DNA of 64,000 bases, taken from Wolbachia endosymbiont (group B) of Gerris lacustris. Its GTDB lineage: Bacteria; Pseudomonadota; Alphaproteobacteria; Rickettsiales; Anaplasmataceae. The notes beneath the pieces were generated by a model, which saw only the letters and a list, made by a program, of their open reading frames with translations, made no database searches and was not told the origin of the DNA. Location: assembly GCF_964028355.1 (NCBI RefSeq), contig NZ_OZ034761.1, positions 806,001-870,000 of the forward strand, written 5' to 3'. Each line of letters starts with the position of its first letter. The first letter of the stretch is position 1. The translations under genes were made by a program, and so were the position numbers. Shown in pieces: positions 23,378 through 33,052 of this stretch.

Positions 23378-24063
23378 TTTTATTCACCAGTTATGAAAAT
23401 TTGATTGTAGCATGTAAATTATGCCTGTAAAAGATAAGAAAACTACTTGACAAATTTTTCAGCTTCCTTATTATGAAAATAGGAGTATTTATCCTTGTTT
23501 TCGATCTGCGCGGGTTCAATAACAAAATTCAGCAAAAAACTCAGATATTTGTTGGCAAATTACATAAAAATTATAGCGGCTGCGTGTCTTTTTTATTTTT
23601 TCTACATTCAGCCAAAACGCGCTTATTTTAAGCGTTAGCACATTATTACAGCGCCAACTTAAATTATTAAAACTCGCTGTACGGGGGTTCTTTTGCCTTT
23701 TTTATAATTAGTAAATTTATTAATATTTTGGATTGGTTAGGAGTCCTATAGAGATGTCATTCCAGCACTTGATGCTGGAATCCAGCCCTTCTGCAACCTC
23801 ATCGAAAACGTTGTACCACTTTCTATGCTAGTTTGCTTGTAAGCAACTTGGATCCCAGTGTCTGGGCACTGGAATGACACTACAGAGGCTATTTGGATGA
23901 CAGAAAAGAGTACCGGGACAAGAGGGAGCTACTTGAATTCACGCTATAAAGTGAACCGGTTTGGTGTGCTGATTTTGTTTGCAGTTTCATAGTACGAATT
24001 TTTTACTTCGGTAGTTTTTTTTGTTGTCATTATAATAATTAAGAATAGTTGAGGCCAATTAAT
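23378..24063. other. Intergenic region with palindromic repeat
   Basis: It holds no supported gene. A MITE-like palindromic element lies at about 23755-23880: TGTCATTCCAG at one end and CTGGAATGACA at the other, each end a hairpin itself. A small hairpin CGCTTA-TTT-TAAGCG is near 23618-23632, in a stretch richer in G+C than its surroundings (about 23570-23700) whose role I cannot tell. Confidence 0.5.
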
Positions 24064-24306
24064 ATGAAAGCTTTTACAAAAAATTTTAAAGGTAAGGAAA
24101 GAAAGCTAGAAGAGTTCAATGAGAAAGTTGAAGACATATCAGCTGTAGCTCAAGATAAGTTTGCACATGAACTTGAAAATATCGCATATGAAAGTGTGCA
24201 GAAATTTCGCAGTCTACTTGCTAAAGAGATAAACTCCACTTTCAATAACATTCATTCTCAGAATGTCAATCTACTAAAAATCCGGCTTAGTAAACTTGAT
24301 CAATAA
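24064..24306 (+). CDS. Small charged helical protein next to phage-like genes
   Basis: The protein is 80 aa. ATG 24064 follows a GAGG site 9 bases upstream; an in-frame TTG at 24049 is less likely. It is helical and Lys/Glu-rich throughout with no membrane segment. It lies directly upstream of a g6-like connector relic in the same direction, so it may belong to that module. Family not recognised. Confidence 0.6.
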   Translation: MKAFTKNFKGKERKLEEFNEKVEDISAVAQDKFAHELENIAYESVQKFRSLLAKEINSTFNNIHSQNVNLLKIRLSKLDQ

Positions 24307-24390
24307 AAAAGGAGAAACAGCGTTAATACGTTCTCTTCTCAATATACTTGTACGATAGAGTTGCTGCTGCAATTTAATATTAAGTGATAA

Positions 24391-24434
24391 CTAAAATAAG
24401 TAAGATTTTTATGGATAAGTCTTACTTATTTTAG
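24391..24434. terminator. Strong hairpin upstream of connector relic
   Basis: CTAAAATAAGTAAGA (24391-24405) pairs perfectly with TCTTACTTATTTTAG (24420-24434), loop 14 bases. No T run follows. It may terminate the small gene upstream or stabilise or process the downstream RNA. Confidence 0.45.
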
Positions 24435-24459
24435 CTATATATAGAAAAGGAGGGTTGTT

Positions 24460-24759
24460 ATGTCAACAAGACTAAAGTATCCAATCATAAATATACAACG
24501 TAAGTCTAAGCCTAAAATCTTTTCCAGTAACTTTAGGAGAGGTTAAATCTTTTTTTACGAATTGAAAATGATCAAGATGATAAGTTGTTTTCAAGTTTTA
24601 TTTTTATGGCAACTGATTATGCTCAGTGGCATATGGAAAAGTCTCTAGTAAAGCAAACGTGGCAAGTTTCATATGAAGGTTATATACCTCGTAGAATCTA
24701 TTTAAGCTATGGTCCTGTGAATAAAATAATATTGGCTACTGATAAGAATAGAAAACTTA
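24460..24759 (+). pseudogene. g6-like head-tail connector relic, 5' part
   Basis: AAAGGAGGG precedes ATG 24460. The three frames together read MSTRLKYPII..., then PVTLGEVKSFL, then RIENDQDDKLFSSF... with ATDYAQWHMEKSLVKQTW. This matches the phage gp6/phiE125 gp8-type connector family (TLxEVKxxLRI...DD..L...I..AT.YAE...G.SL..QTW), which in Rhodobacter gene transfer agents is g6. Two one-base gains are apparent, TTTT for TTT near 24520 and T7 for T6 near 24552; each breaks the frame. An IS630 then interrupts it. Not functional. Confidence 0.65.
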
Positions 24760-25863
24760 TACCAATTCCCGCTATACAAGCAACGAATAGACAATAATGG
24801 AAAAAAAGCCATACTGGAGTAAGTAAAATAGCGAGGTTTAGATGGCATTAAGATCAAAATTATTGGATGAAAAAGTGGTGGAATCAGCAAAAGAGATGCT
24901 GAAGAAAGTAAGAAATAATGCGTATGTTGCAAAAAAACTAAATGCTGTAATTGCAGCAAAAAAGCACAGTATAACAGCTGTAGCAAAAATATGTTGCATT
25001 TCGAGAAAGGCAATTACTACATGGATAAAGCACATAAAATTTGGAAGAGAAGAAAAATTATTTTCTCCACCTCAACGCCGTAGAAAAACTATATTGAACC
25101 AAAGTCAACTTGAACAAATTGAGGTGTGGATAGAGGAAAATCCCAATATTACTATTAGAGAAATGAGAATAAGAATCCAAGAAAGATTTGGTTTGAATAT
25201 CAGCAAATCCACAATACATCGTAATATGCAAAGAATGAAATTCTCATATATCACACCAAGACCAGTTCATAGTGGACAGGATAAAAATAAGCAAGAGGAG
25301 TTTAAAAAAAAAACCTCAATGAAACTATTGTCATGCATTCTGAAAAAGAGCTATTTTTCTTCGATGAATCACGGTTTGGTACACATTCAAAAGTTGGACA
25401 TGGGTGGTTTAAAAAAGGCAGTAGGACACAGGTTAAGGTAAAATTAGGTAGGGAAAATTTTTATCTCTATAGTGCAGTTAATCCCAGAAATGGAGAGAAT
25501 TTTAGCTTATTTGCACCAAACGTCAACACTGCTTGTATAAATATATTCCTTGAACAGATGTCGCAATATTTAGGAATACGAAAGGCTTTTCTCGTGATGG
25601 ATTGCGCTAGTTGGCATAAGTCAAAAAGTTTAAAGATACCTAAAAATATCGAAATTATATACCTACCACCATACTCACCTGACCTCAATCCTGTTGAGAG
25701 GTTTTGGTTATATATAAAACAGAACATTTTGCGCAATAAAATCTACGATACAATTGTTCTGCTTGAGAGCGCTTTGTGTAAATTTATTACCTCTCTTTCC
25801 CCTTCCACGGTTAAACAACTCTGCAATGCTTCTTATTTGGTTCATTAATAATGAGAGTTGGTA
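24760..25863 (+). mobile_element. IS630-family element, copy 4 (A10 variant)
   Basis: 1104 bp, one base longer than the other full copies because its A run is ten, not nine. TTA flanks at 24757-24759 and 25864-25866. It has an AATCCC variant near 25140 shared only with the partial copy at 49329. Confidence 0.9.
24842..25848 (+). CDS. IS630 transposase in two frames, A10 variant
   Basis: Because of the extra A, orfA reads on in the wrong frame to 25441 (199 aa, last 40 residues out of frame). The catalytic frame is open from 25333 to 25848 at its first ATG. Here one more A, or two fewer, is needed to fuse the frames, the opposite of the other copies. Catalytic residues are intact. Confidence 0.75.
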
Positions 25864-26098
25864 TTAGTTATTATTTTAGTGACGTAGGGAGCTATATTGA
25901 ATTTTCAATTATTTGAGCATAATAAGAGCTGATTTTGTATATGAAGCTGGTTATGATAGTGTTCCTGAGCAAATAAAGCTAGGCATTATGCAGCATGTTT
26001 CTGCTCTTTATAAAAATCGTGAATCAGAAGTAAGTAGCCACTTATCTGAAGTGAAGAAGGTATATTCTCCATTTCGCGAACCAAAGGTTGTTTTGTAG
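25864..26098 (+). pseudogene. g6-like connector relic, 3' part
   Basis: Across the element (one TTA removed) the frame reads RKLSYYFSDVGSYIEFSII, then breaks near 25910 and continues in the frame ending at TAG 26096-26098 as IIRADFVYEAGYDSVPEQIKLGIMQHVSALYKNRE in overlapping pieces. The (I/V)RADFV.(A/E)GY...VPE.IK..I..H.A.LY.NR pattern is the usual end of the gp6/gp8 connector family. A third frameshift is therefore present. Confidence 0.6.
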
Positions 26099-26197
26099 TT
26101 CCTGTTTGTCATTCGATAGCAGATACAACAGATCCAAGTAGCCCCTTCGGTGTCATTCCAGTGCTGACTGTACAAAAATTGTAACTTAATTCCATAA

Positions 26198-27060
26198 GAG
26201 CCTGTTCATAATCTTTTGAGGAGCAAGGCAGTAAAAGCTAGAACGACCATTTGTAGTCTAGTATTGAGTTTACGCTCGCAATTTTTCCATAACCGTCTAC
26301 ACTTTTCCAGCCAAGCAAAAGAACGCTCTACAACCCACCTTTTTGGCAATACAACAAAGGTATGTAATTCACTTCGTTTTATTACTTCAACGGTTGCACC
26401 AATAGTCGTTTTTATTTGAGTTGCAAAATTTTCTCCTGTATAACCTGCATCAACTAGTATATTTTGAACTTCGGAAAGATTTTTTCTTGCGTTACAAATC
26501 ATCTCTACAGCAGCAGTACGATCTCCGATATTAGCTGTAGTAATATAAATTGCATGTGGCAAACCTTGCGTATCTACTGCAATATGACGCTTTATTCCTG
26601 AAATTTTCTTGCCGGCATCATAACCTTTTTCTTCAGCAATATCGGTGTTTTTTACACTTTGAGCATCAATGATGCAGAAGCTTGTTTTTGTATTCCGACC
26701 ACTGTTGAAACGAACCTCTCCAACTAATTTTTTTTAAGACAATTTCTAGAACACTTTCTCTATCTTCATTCGGTTTTTTACTCCATCTCTTGAAGTAATC
26801 GTAACAATTGCGCCATTTTGGAAACTCTTTTGGTAGCATTCGCCACTGACAGCCACTTTTTAGCACATAAAGTACACCGCAAAATAACTCATATAAATCC
26901 AGTTTTCTTGGTTTTGTTTTTTTTCTACAGGATTCTAGATCTGGTAATATAATCTCAAATCTTTCCCGACTTATATCACTTGGGTATACACTCCTCATAT
27001 ATCCTAACTTATATACATTATCTCTTAGTTTATTCCTTTCTTGAGATCATGTACAGGTTC
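26198..27060 (-). mobile_element. IS5-family element, copy B
   Basis: 863 bp with matching TAA at 26195-26197 and 27061-27063, a simple insertion. The target was palindromic-repeat DNA between the g6-like and g8-like relics. Confidence 0.9.
26206..26998 (-). CDS. IS5-family transposase in two frames, copy B
   Basis: orfA is 26666-26998 and the second frame ends at 26206. It differs from copy A by one residue I can see (NTRLQ for NTSLQ near the C-terminus). Eight-A slippage site kept. Confidence 0.85.
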
Positions 27061-27121
27061 TAAGGGAAGGTGTCATCCCAATGCTTCTGTACGAATATTG
27101 TAACTTACGTTCTTAAGGAAA

Positions 27122-27248
27122 GGTGTTATCCCAGTACTGGTATTCAGGAAAATTGATTGTAAATGAGCAAACATTTTCAATAAAATGACCAACAAGAAGA
27201 ATAGTTAATTCATTTAGATAAAACTGGATTCCAGTACTGGAATGACAC
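27122..27248. repeat. MITE-like palindromic element
   Basis: It begins GGTGTTATCCCAGTACTGG and ends CCAGTACTGGAATGACACC, with each end also a short hairpin and an AT-rich centre. No open frame. Same architecture as 23755-23880 and 36666-36774. Shorter pieces of the family lie at 26137-26160 and 27070-27090. There is no relic of a g7-like gene in 26099-27300. Confidence 0.55.
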
Positions 27249-27305
27249 CAAAGGGGCCACTGGAGTAACAACCTCTATTATATCTGCAAATCGCAAGGAT
27301 TAATT

Positions 27306-27394
27306 ATGGAAAAAATTCAAGTTATAAATGAGTTGTATAATACTATTTATGCGGCATTAAAAGCAAACTCTGATTTAAAAAAATATGTTACTAA
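27306..27394 (+). pseudogene. g8-like DUF3168 tail protein, 5' part
   Basis: Thirty codons from ATG 27306 (MEKIQVINELYNTIYAAL...) up to an IS630. Joined to the 3' part with one TAA removed, it reads KYVTNIYDYLPKQV in frame, matching the DUF3168 pattern of a helical start followed by IYD..P.....PY. In the gene transfer agent of Rhodobacter this is g8, the tail terminator. Confidence 0.65.
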
Positions 27395-28497
27395 TACCAA
27401 CTCTCATTATTAATGAACCAAATAAGAAGCATTGCAGAGTTGTTTAACCGTGGAAGGGGAAAGAGAGGTAATAAATTTACACAAAGCGCTCTCAAGCAGA
27501 ACAATTGTATCGTAGATTTTATTGCGCAAAATGTTCTGTTTTATATATAACCAAAACCTCTCAACAGGATTGAGGTCAGGTGAGTATGGTGGTAGGTATA
27601 TAATTTCGATATTTTTAGGTATCTTTAAACTTTTTGACTTATGCCAACTAGCGCAATCCATCACGAGAAAAGCCTTTCGTATTCCTAAATATTGCGACAT
27701 CTGTTCAAGGAATATATTTATACAAGCAGTGTTGACGTTTGGTGCAAATAAGCTAAAATTCTCTCCATTTCTGGGATTAACTGCACTATAGAGATAAAAA
27801 TTTTCCCTACCTAATTTTACCTTAACCTGTGTCCTACTGCCTTTTTTAAACCACCCATGTCCAACTTTTGAATGTGTACCAAACCGTGATTCATCGAAGA
27901 AAAATAGCTCTTTTTCAGAATGCATGACAATAGTTTCATTGAGGTTTTTTTTTAAACTCCTCTTGCTTATTTTTATCCTGTCCACTATGAACTGGTCTTG
28001 GTGTGATATATGAGAATTTCATTCTTTGCATATTACGATGTATTGTGGATTTGCTGATATTCAAACCAAATCTTTCTTGGATTCTTATTCTCATTTCTCT
28101 AATAGTAATATTGGGGTTTTCCTCCATCCACACCTCAATTTGTTCAAGTTGACTTTGGTTCAATATAGTTTTTCTACGGCGTTGAGGTGGAGAAAATAAT
28201 TTTTCTTCTCTTCCAAATTTTATGTGCTTTATCCATGTAGTAATTGCCTTTCTCGAAATGCAACATATTTTTGCTACAGCTGTTATACTGTGCTTTTTTG
28301 CTGCAATTACAGCATTTAGTTTTTTTGCAACATACGCATTATTTCTTACTTTCTTCAGCATCTCTTTTGCTGATTCCACCACTTTTTCATCCAATAATTT
28401 TGATCTTAATGCCATCTAAACCTCGCTATTTTACTTACTCCAGTATGGCTTTTTTTCCATTATTGTCTATTCGTTGCTTGTATAGCGGGAATTGGTA
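27395..28497 (-). mobile_element. IS630-family element, copy 5
   Basis: 1103 bp, TAA at 27392-27394 and 28498-28500. It carries the Met variant (WMEE) shared only with copy 6 at 38768. Confidence 0.9.
27410..28415 (-). CDS. IS630 transposase in two frames (orfA 27936-28415, orfB 27410-27985)
   Basis: WMEE variant; nine-A run and DDE residues intact. Confidence 0.85.
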
Positions 28498-28813
28498 TAA
28501 CATTTATGATTACCTACCTAAGCAAGTTACTATTCCTTATCTGAGATTGCGAATAGTAAATTATATTAACCTGCATATGCTATCTAACTTTGCTACAAAA
28601 GTAAGATTTTCATGCGACATATATACTTATCATATAAGCAGCATGCTTGCTGCTATAAAGCATGTTAGCTTGGTGATAAAGAGCATTAGTAGTGAGACCA
28701 TTTTGGAAAGTAATTGTGCTATGAATCAGCATGATGAAGTTTTACATTCAACAATTAATTTTGATATTTTAATACAAGGAGGTAGCGATGAGCAAATTAC
28801 AGCTGAAAATTAA
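28498..28813 (+). pseudogene. g8-like DUF3168 tail protein, 3' part
   Basis: The frame continues from the element edge as IYDYLPKQVTIPYLRLRIVN to TAA 28811-28813, with the family's PY(L/I)xLx motif and a final beta-strand (STINFDILIQ). No other lesion is visible: the gene would be whole and about 133 codons without the transposon. It overlaps the next gene by 26 bases, as tail genes often do. Confidence 0.65.
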
Positions 28814-29177
28814 AGGTCATGACAATAATTTTGTTGTGCTGAATAATATACGAAACTTAAGGTTTACTTTGCGTAATAACAAAGAAGAGATGAAAGATAT
28901 TTCCTCTTTTGGCTGGAGAAAAGTGCTTGATTGTGCTGGGAGTAGAAAGATTACAATAAAAATTAATGGCATTTTAAATTCAGTATTGGCTGATGAATTA
29001 TTGCGTAATTCTGCAATGTTAAATTCTAATAATGATTATGAGATTAGCTTTAATGCTAAGGAGAAGATAAAACTCAGGTGTTCGGTTGAATTATATGAGA
29101 GATATTACGATCCTGCCACTTTTGACAGCTTTACTGTAGTTTTAGCCAGTGCTGAAGTTGTAAACACTTTTCATTAG
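28788..29177 (+). CDS. g9-like TP901-1-type major tail tube protein
   Basis: The protein is 129 aa, intact, with an AAGGAGG site before ATG 28788. Family marks: SFGWRKVLDCAGSRKITIKI near residue 45 (compare GWR..L...G.....I...G), a central ADELLR segment and the final RYYDPATFDSFTVVLASAEV. TP901-1-type tail tubes are g9 of the alphaproteobacterial gene transfer agent. The neighbouring g8-like relic upstream supports this. No tape-measure or baseplate genes follow. Confidence 0.72.
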   Translation: MSKLQLKIKGHDNNFVVLNNIRNLRFTLRNNKEEMKDISSFGWRKVLDCAGSRKITIKINGILNSVLADELLRNSAMLNSNNDYEISFNAKEKIKLRCSVELYERYYDPATFDSFTVVLASAEVVNTFH

Positions 29178-29234
29178 TGTTAATTTAATTTTTTCATATA
29201 CAATGATAGCAGGTGAGTAAATTAAAAAAAATTT

Positions 29235-29969
29235 ATGAACGATGAGGATCTTTTCGAAGAAGGCGATGATAATGTTGAAGAGAATAGCGATGACAGAAGA
29301 GAAAGGAATTTGAAGAATGAAAATCAGCTGGAAGAGCAGTGCAAAGAGTATTTAAAACCTTTTGAGGATATTTTAAGTCAAATTGATGAAGGAGTTGATA
29401 ATTTAGATAGCTACGAGAGGACTATGCAAGTAAAGCGAAGCATAGATAGGCTGATAGAAACCTTGTATAGCCAAGCAGCATCTGAGGATATTGATACAGA
29501 GCTTGAAACCACAAAGCACACTCGTGATAAGACAGAATCCAAGAAAAGAGTTATGGAAAAGAGAAGAAAACAATTGATAGAAGAGATCTTAAGTGCTCAA
29601 CAACAAAAGGAGCTAATGAATAATAGGCAAAAACATGAAGCAGTAAGTGATGGGGATGTTCAGAAGGCGAAAGCACGAATGAAATCTTCAATTAGGGGAG
29701 TGTTGTTTTCAGTTATTGCTCATAGAATGGATCCAAGAAGGAGGGCAGGGGAGACTGCTGATGACAATGAAAGGCAAGCTCGTATACATGGTAGGGAAGC
29801 AGTTGGTGGAGCTTTAGGTGCACTTCTGAAAGCATTTTTAACTGCAGTTACTGCCGTTGTACGCGAAATTGCTAAACCACTTCAACATATGAATACACAA
29901 GAGACGTCTTTTGCAAAACAAGTTGAAGAAAGCAGAAACCAGGATTCACAAAAAGGTCGATCTGTGTAG
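29235..29969 (+). CDS. Hypothetical charged coiled-coil protein
   Basis: The protein is 244 aa. The acidic N-terminus (DLFEEGDDNVEEN...) is followed by Lys/Glu-rich coiled-coil stretches (about 30-150) and one hydrophobic segment near the C-terminus (GGALGALLKAFLTAVTAVV, about residues 192-210). It could be membrane-bound. Not recognised. The IS256 target duplication TGTAGGTC covers its TAG stop, so the insertion left the protein unchanged. Confidence 0.7.
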   Translation: MNDEDLFEEGDDNVEENSDDRRERNLKNENQLEEQCKEYLKPFEDILSQIDEGVDNLDSYERTMQVKRSIDRLIETLYSQAASEDIDTELETTKHTRDKTESKKRVMEKRRKQLIEEILSAQQQKELMNNRQKHEAVSDGDVQKAKARMKSSIRGVLFSVIAHRMDPRRRAGETADDNERQARIHGREAVGGALGALLKAFLTAVTAVVREIAKPLQHMNTQETSFAKQVEESRNQDSQKGRSV

Positions 29970-29972
29970 GTC

Positions 29973-31309
29973 GGGAGTGTTAAATAAACTGTGTCAAGCC
30001 GCATTTTTAGTTCAACTCAATTTTCAGTCTGTTGGGAAAGAAAATGTCAAGCTGAGACATAGTTAATGCCCAATTAGGCAAAGCTGTAGTCCACTTTTGC
30101 TCTACCTTTTTTATAGCACAATATACCTGTTTGTACAAGGCATTTGTATTAGTAAATGAGCCCTTAGTTTTAGTAAATTTCCTAATTTGTCTATGCAATC
30201 CCTCAATTGGATTGGTGGTGTAAATCAGCTTCCTAACTGGTCCAGAATACTTAAAATAACCAGACAAATTTTCCCAATTGTTTTGCCATGATTTTGTAAC
30301 CAAGGGATATTTTTCACTCCATTTTTCTTCCAGCTCAAGCAAATAATTCTCAGCAATCTCTTTACTTGAAGCACGATATATTTTTTTCAAATCATTTATG
30401 AAAACTTTTACATCTTTGCTAGATACATACTTCAGTGAATTCCTTATCTGATGCACTATGCATAGCTGTACTTCTGCTTTAGGAAATACACTATTTATAG
30501 CGGTAGGAAAGCTTTTTAGCCCATCAATACAGGCAATTAGAATATCTTCTACTCCTCTTTCTTTGAGGTCATTTAGTACTCCCAACCAGAAGTTAGCTCC
30601 TTCACTTTCAGCCAAATAAAAACCTAATACTTCTTTTCTGCCATTTTGATTTATGCCCAATATATTATACATACATTTACTTATGCAATGTCCGTCCTCC
30701 TTGACCTTAAAAAACATGCCATCCATAAATACTATTGGATACACTGATTGCAGTGGGCGGCTGCGCCATTCATTGATTACTGGTAGCAGTTTATCGGTAA
30801 TACTAGATATCTCTGCTGCTGATATTTTGTGGTCATATATTTCCTCAACATGTGAAGCTATATCTCTGTATCCCATGCCACTGGCATATGTGCTTAAGAC
30901 CTTTGCTTCAAGTTCTGGATGTAGGCTTGTTTGCCTTTTTTTGACTATTTGTGGTTCAAAGCTTCCCTCCCTATCTCTTGGTGTTAGCAGCTCAAATGAG
31001 CCTGCACTCGTGCGTAAAGTTTTTGCGTTTCTCCCATTTCTTCGGTTATTTTCTTCACTTTCAGCTGACATGTAGCTTTCTATTTCACCTTCCAGACTTG
31101 CCTCTAGCAACCTTTTTATAAACGGTGTTAATGCTCCATCTCTTCCTGTCAATGGTCTTCCTTCTCGTATAGATGACAGGATATTTGTTTCTAATTCTTT
31201 ATAATCTACCAAACCAGTAGTTCTATTTGCTTGACTCATATCAAACCTCCATTTTTTATATCAATTTATTACTTTTTTTTCGGTTTGACACACTTTTTTG
31301 AACGTTCCC
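29973..31309 (-). mobile_element. IS256-family element, copy A
   Basis: 1337 bp from GGGAGTGTTAAA to GAACGTTCCC. Terminal repeats share TGTGTCAA.CCG. A perfect 8-bp target duplication TGTAGGTC is at 29965-29972 and 31310-31317. It sits between a gene stop and that gene's terminator hairpin (31321). Confidence 0.92.
30007..31239 (-). CDS. IS256-family (mutator-type) transposase
   Basis: The protein is 410 aa and full length. Catalytic DDE: Asp in YPIVFMDGMFFKV, Asp in ILIACIDGLKSFP and Glu in TTNPIEGLHRQIRK; FPKAEVQLCIVHQIRNSL is the family's conserved segment. Intact and identical in protein to copy B, so it may be active. Confidence 0.93.
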   Translation of the reverse strand: MSQANRTTGLVDYKELETNILSSIREGRPLTGRDGALTPFIKRLLEASLEGEIESYMSAESEENNRRNGRNAKTLRTSAGSFELLTPRDREGSFEPQIVKKRQTSLHPELEAKVLSTYASGMGYRDIASHVEEIYDHKISAAEISSITDKLLPVINEWRSRPLQSVYPIVFMDGMFFKVKEDGHCISKCMYNILGINQNGRKEVLGFYLAESEGANFWLGVLNDLKERGVEDILIACIDGLKSFPTAINSVFPKAEVQLCIVHQIRNSLKYVSSKDVKVFINDLKKIYRASSKEIAENYLLELEEKWSEKYPLVTKSWQNNWENLSGYFKYSGPVRKLIYTTNPIEGLHRQIRKFTKTKGSFTNTNALYKQVYCAIKKVEQKWTTALPNWALTMSQLDIFFPNRLKIELN

Positions 31310-31320
31310 TGTAGGTCAAA

Positions 31321-31352
31321 GTATAATTTCAAAAAAATTTTTGAAATTATAC
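31321..31352. terminator. Bidirectional terminator
   Basis: GTATAATTTCAAAAA pairs perfectly with TTTTTGAAATTATAC around two bases. It lies 15 bases past the acpS stop and serves converging genes. Confidence 0.7.
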
Positions 31353-31366
31353 GTACTAAACAATAT

Positions 31367-31741
31367 CTACTCAACGCAAATTACAACAAACGCAGTAGCA
31401 TAATCTTGATCATCACTCAGAGAAAGGTGAATCTTATAGTCTTTTGAGATAAAATCCTTTCTGACAGCAAGACATGGCTTGCCTTTCACATCACTGTATA
31501 TTTCTATATCTTTCATTATAATTCCCTGGCTGAATCCAATGCCTAGCGCTTTAACAAAAGCTTCCTTTGCAGCAAAGCGCTTAGCAAAATACTTTGCTTG
31601 CATTTCGTGACTATTATACTTTCTACTTAGCTCCATTTCTTTTTTGGTATAGACTTTGTTGAGAAATTTCCCCCCGTATTTTTGTAATATTCTCAATATC
31701 CTTGGTATATATACTATATCAGTGCCAATACCGTATATCAC
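31367..31741 (-). CDS. acpS: Holo-[acyl-carrier-protein] synthase
   Basis: Transfers 4'-phosphopantetheine from CoA to acyl carrier protein for fatty acid synthesis. The protein is 124 aa. The metal-binding motifs are present: [12 protein letters not shown] at the start and [12 protein letters not shown] near residue 58. The start overlaps the proS stop by four bases, so the two genes form an operon. Confidence 0.95.
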   Translation of the reverse strand: MIYGIGTDIVYIPRILRILQKYGGKFLNKVYTKKEMELSRKYNSHEMQAKYFAKRFAAKEAFVKALGIGFSQGIIMKDIEIYSDVKGKPCLAVRKDFISKDYKIHLSLSDDQDYATAFVVICVE

Positions 31742-32997
31742 TTTGCGCTAAAACGATTTATTGCTTCTTCAATTTGCATTTCCTCTACCTCGCCAGTTGC
31801 TCTATTTTTTACTTCAACTATATTCTCACTTACTGCTTTCTTTCCAACAATTATTTGCCATGGCAAGCCTATCAGGTCCATTCTAGCAAACTTTACTCCT
31901 ATACTTTCCTCCCTATCATCATAAAGCACTTCATCGCTTTTCAAAGCTTTGTATATTTTATTCGCAACCTCTGGTACTTTTGTTTGTAAATTGATCAAAC
32001 CAACTTTAAAAGGAGCTACTGCCTCCGGCCAGATAATTCCTTTATCATCATGGAAAGCTTCTATTATTGCTCCAACAAGCCTTGAAACCCCAATGCCATA
32101 CGAACCCATATGCATGTTAACATTTTTTCCATCTTGAGAAGTAACACTTGCCTTCATAGGTTTCGAATATTTATCACCAAAATAAAAAATGTGTCCTATT
32201 TCAATACCTTTACTAACATTTAACTGTTCTTGCGGTATAGGATAACTTTTAGGGTCATGCATATCGTCTGCAACTGCATATATGCTCTTCAGACTTTCAA
32301 TATCTTCACTCTCTAGTAGTTCAGAAAATTTATTGTCATAATATAGAGTGCTTTCACCAGTGTTTGCCAATATATGAAACTCATGACTTAAATCTCCTCC
32401 AATTGGTCCTGTATCCGCTTTTACTCCAATTGGAGTAAGTCCCATTCGCTTGAAGATTTTTATGTAAGTTTTATACATCAAATTATATGAATTCAGTGCA
32501 CCTTCATAATCTAAATCAAAACTATACGCATCTTTCATCAGAAATTCTCTGCCTCTCATAACACCATAACGAGGTCTTACTTCATCACGAAATTTCCACT
32601 GAATTTGATATAAACAAAGTGGCAAATCTTTGTAACTTTTTACTGTATTTCTAATCAAATCAGTCACCACCTCCTCATGTGTTGGACCAAAAAGCATATC
32701 GCTTTCATGCCTGTCTTTAATACGCAGCATTTCTTTGCCGTAATCATTGTAACGTCCTGACTCTCGCCAAATACTTGCTGGCTGCACACAAGGCATTAAC
32801 ACTTCAATCGCACCAATTTCATCTCTGATAATGTTTTCAATATTTCTAAGTACCAAAAGACCAAGCGGTAACCAAGAGTAAATGCCCGACGCTATTTGCT
32901 TGATTAAGCCCGCACGTAATAAATATTGATGAGAGATAGTTTCAGTGCCAGCTGGAGTTTCTTTTAAAGTTGGCAGGTAATATTGAGATAAACGCAT
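31738..32997 (-). CDS. proS: Prolyl-tRNA synthetase (short alphaproteobacterial type)
   Basis: Charges tRNA-Pro. The protein is 419 aa and lacks the insertion (editing) domain of the long bacterial form, as usual for Alphaproteobacteria. Class II motifs are visible: motif 2 region [21 protein letters not shown] in pieces, and motif 3 [18 protein letters not shown]-terminal anticodon-binding domain follows (VGLINLQ... to the end). Confidence 0.95.
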   Translation of the reverse strand: MRLSQYYLPTLKETPAGTETISHQYLLRAGLIKQIASGIYSWLPLGLLVLRNIENIIRDEIGAIEVLMPCVQPASIWRESGRYNDYGKEMLRIKDRHESDMLFGPTHEEVVTDLIRNTVKSYKDLPLCLYQIQWKFRDEVRPRYGVMRGREFLMKDAYSFDLDYEGALNSYNLMYKTYIKIFKRMGLTPIGVKADTGPIGGDLSHEFHILANTGESTLYYDNKFSELLESEDIESLKSIYAVADDMHDPKSYPIPQEQLNVSKGIEIGHIFYFGDKYSKPMKASVTSQDGKNVNMHMGSYGIGVSRLVGAIIEAFHDDKGIIWPEAVAPFKVGLINLQTKVPEVANKIYKALKSDEVLYDDREESIGVKFARMDLIGLPWQIIVGKKAVSENIVEVKNRATGEVEEMQIEEAINRFSAK

Positions 32998-33052
32998 TTG
33001 ATAAATCTGATTGTACTAAGTAATCTTAATACAATCAGACCTGTAGGTAAAC

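Noticed and set aside
23500..23560. tRNA gene suggested by GGTTCAAT
   Set aside because: No matching acceptor or anticodon stems around it; no tRNA gene was found anywhere in the window.
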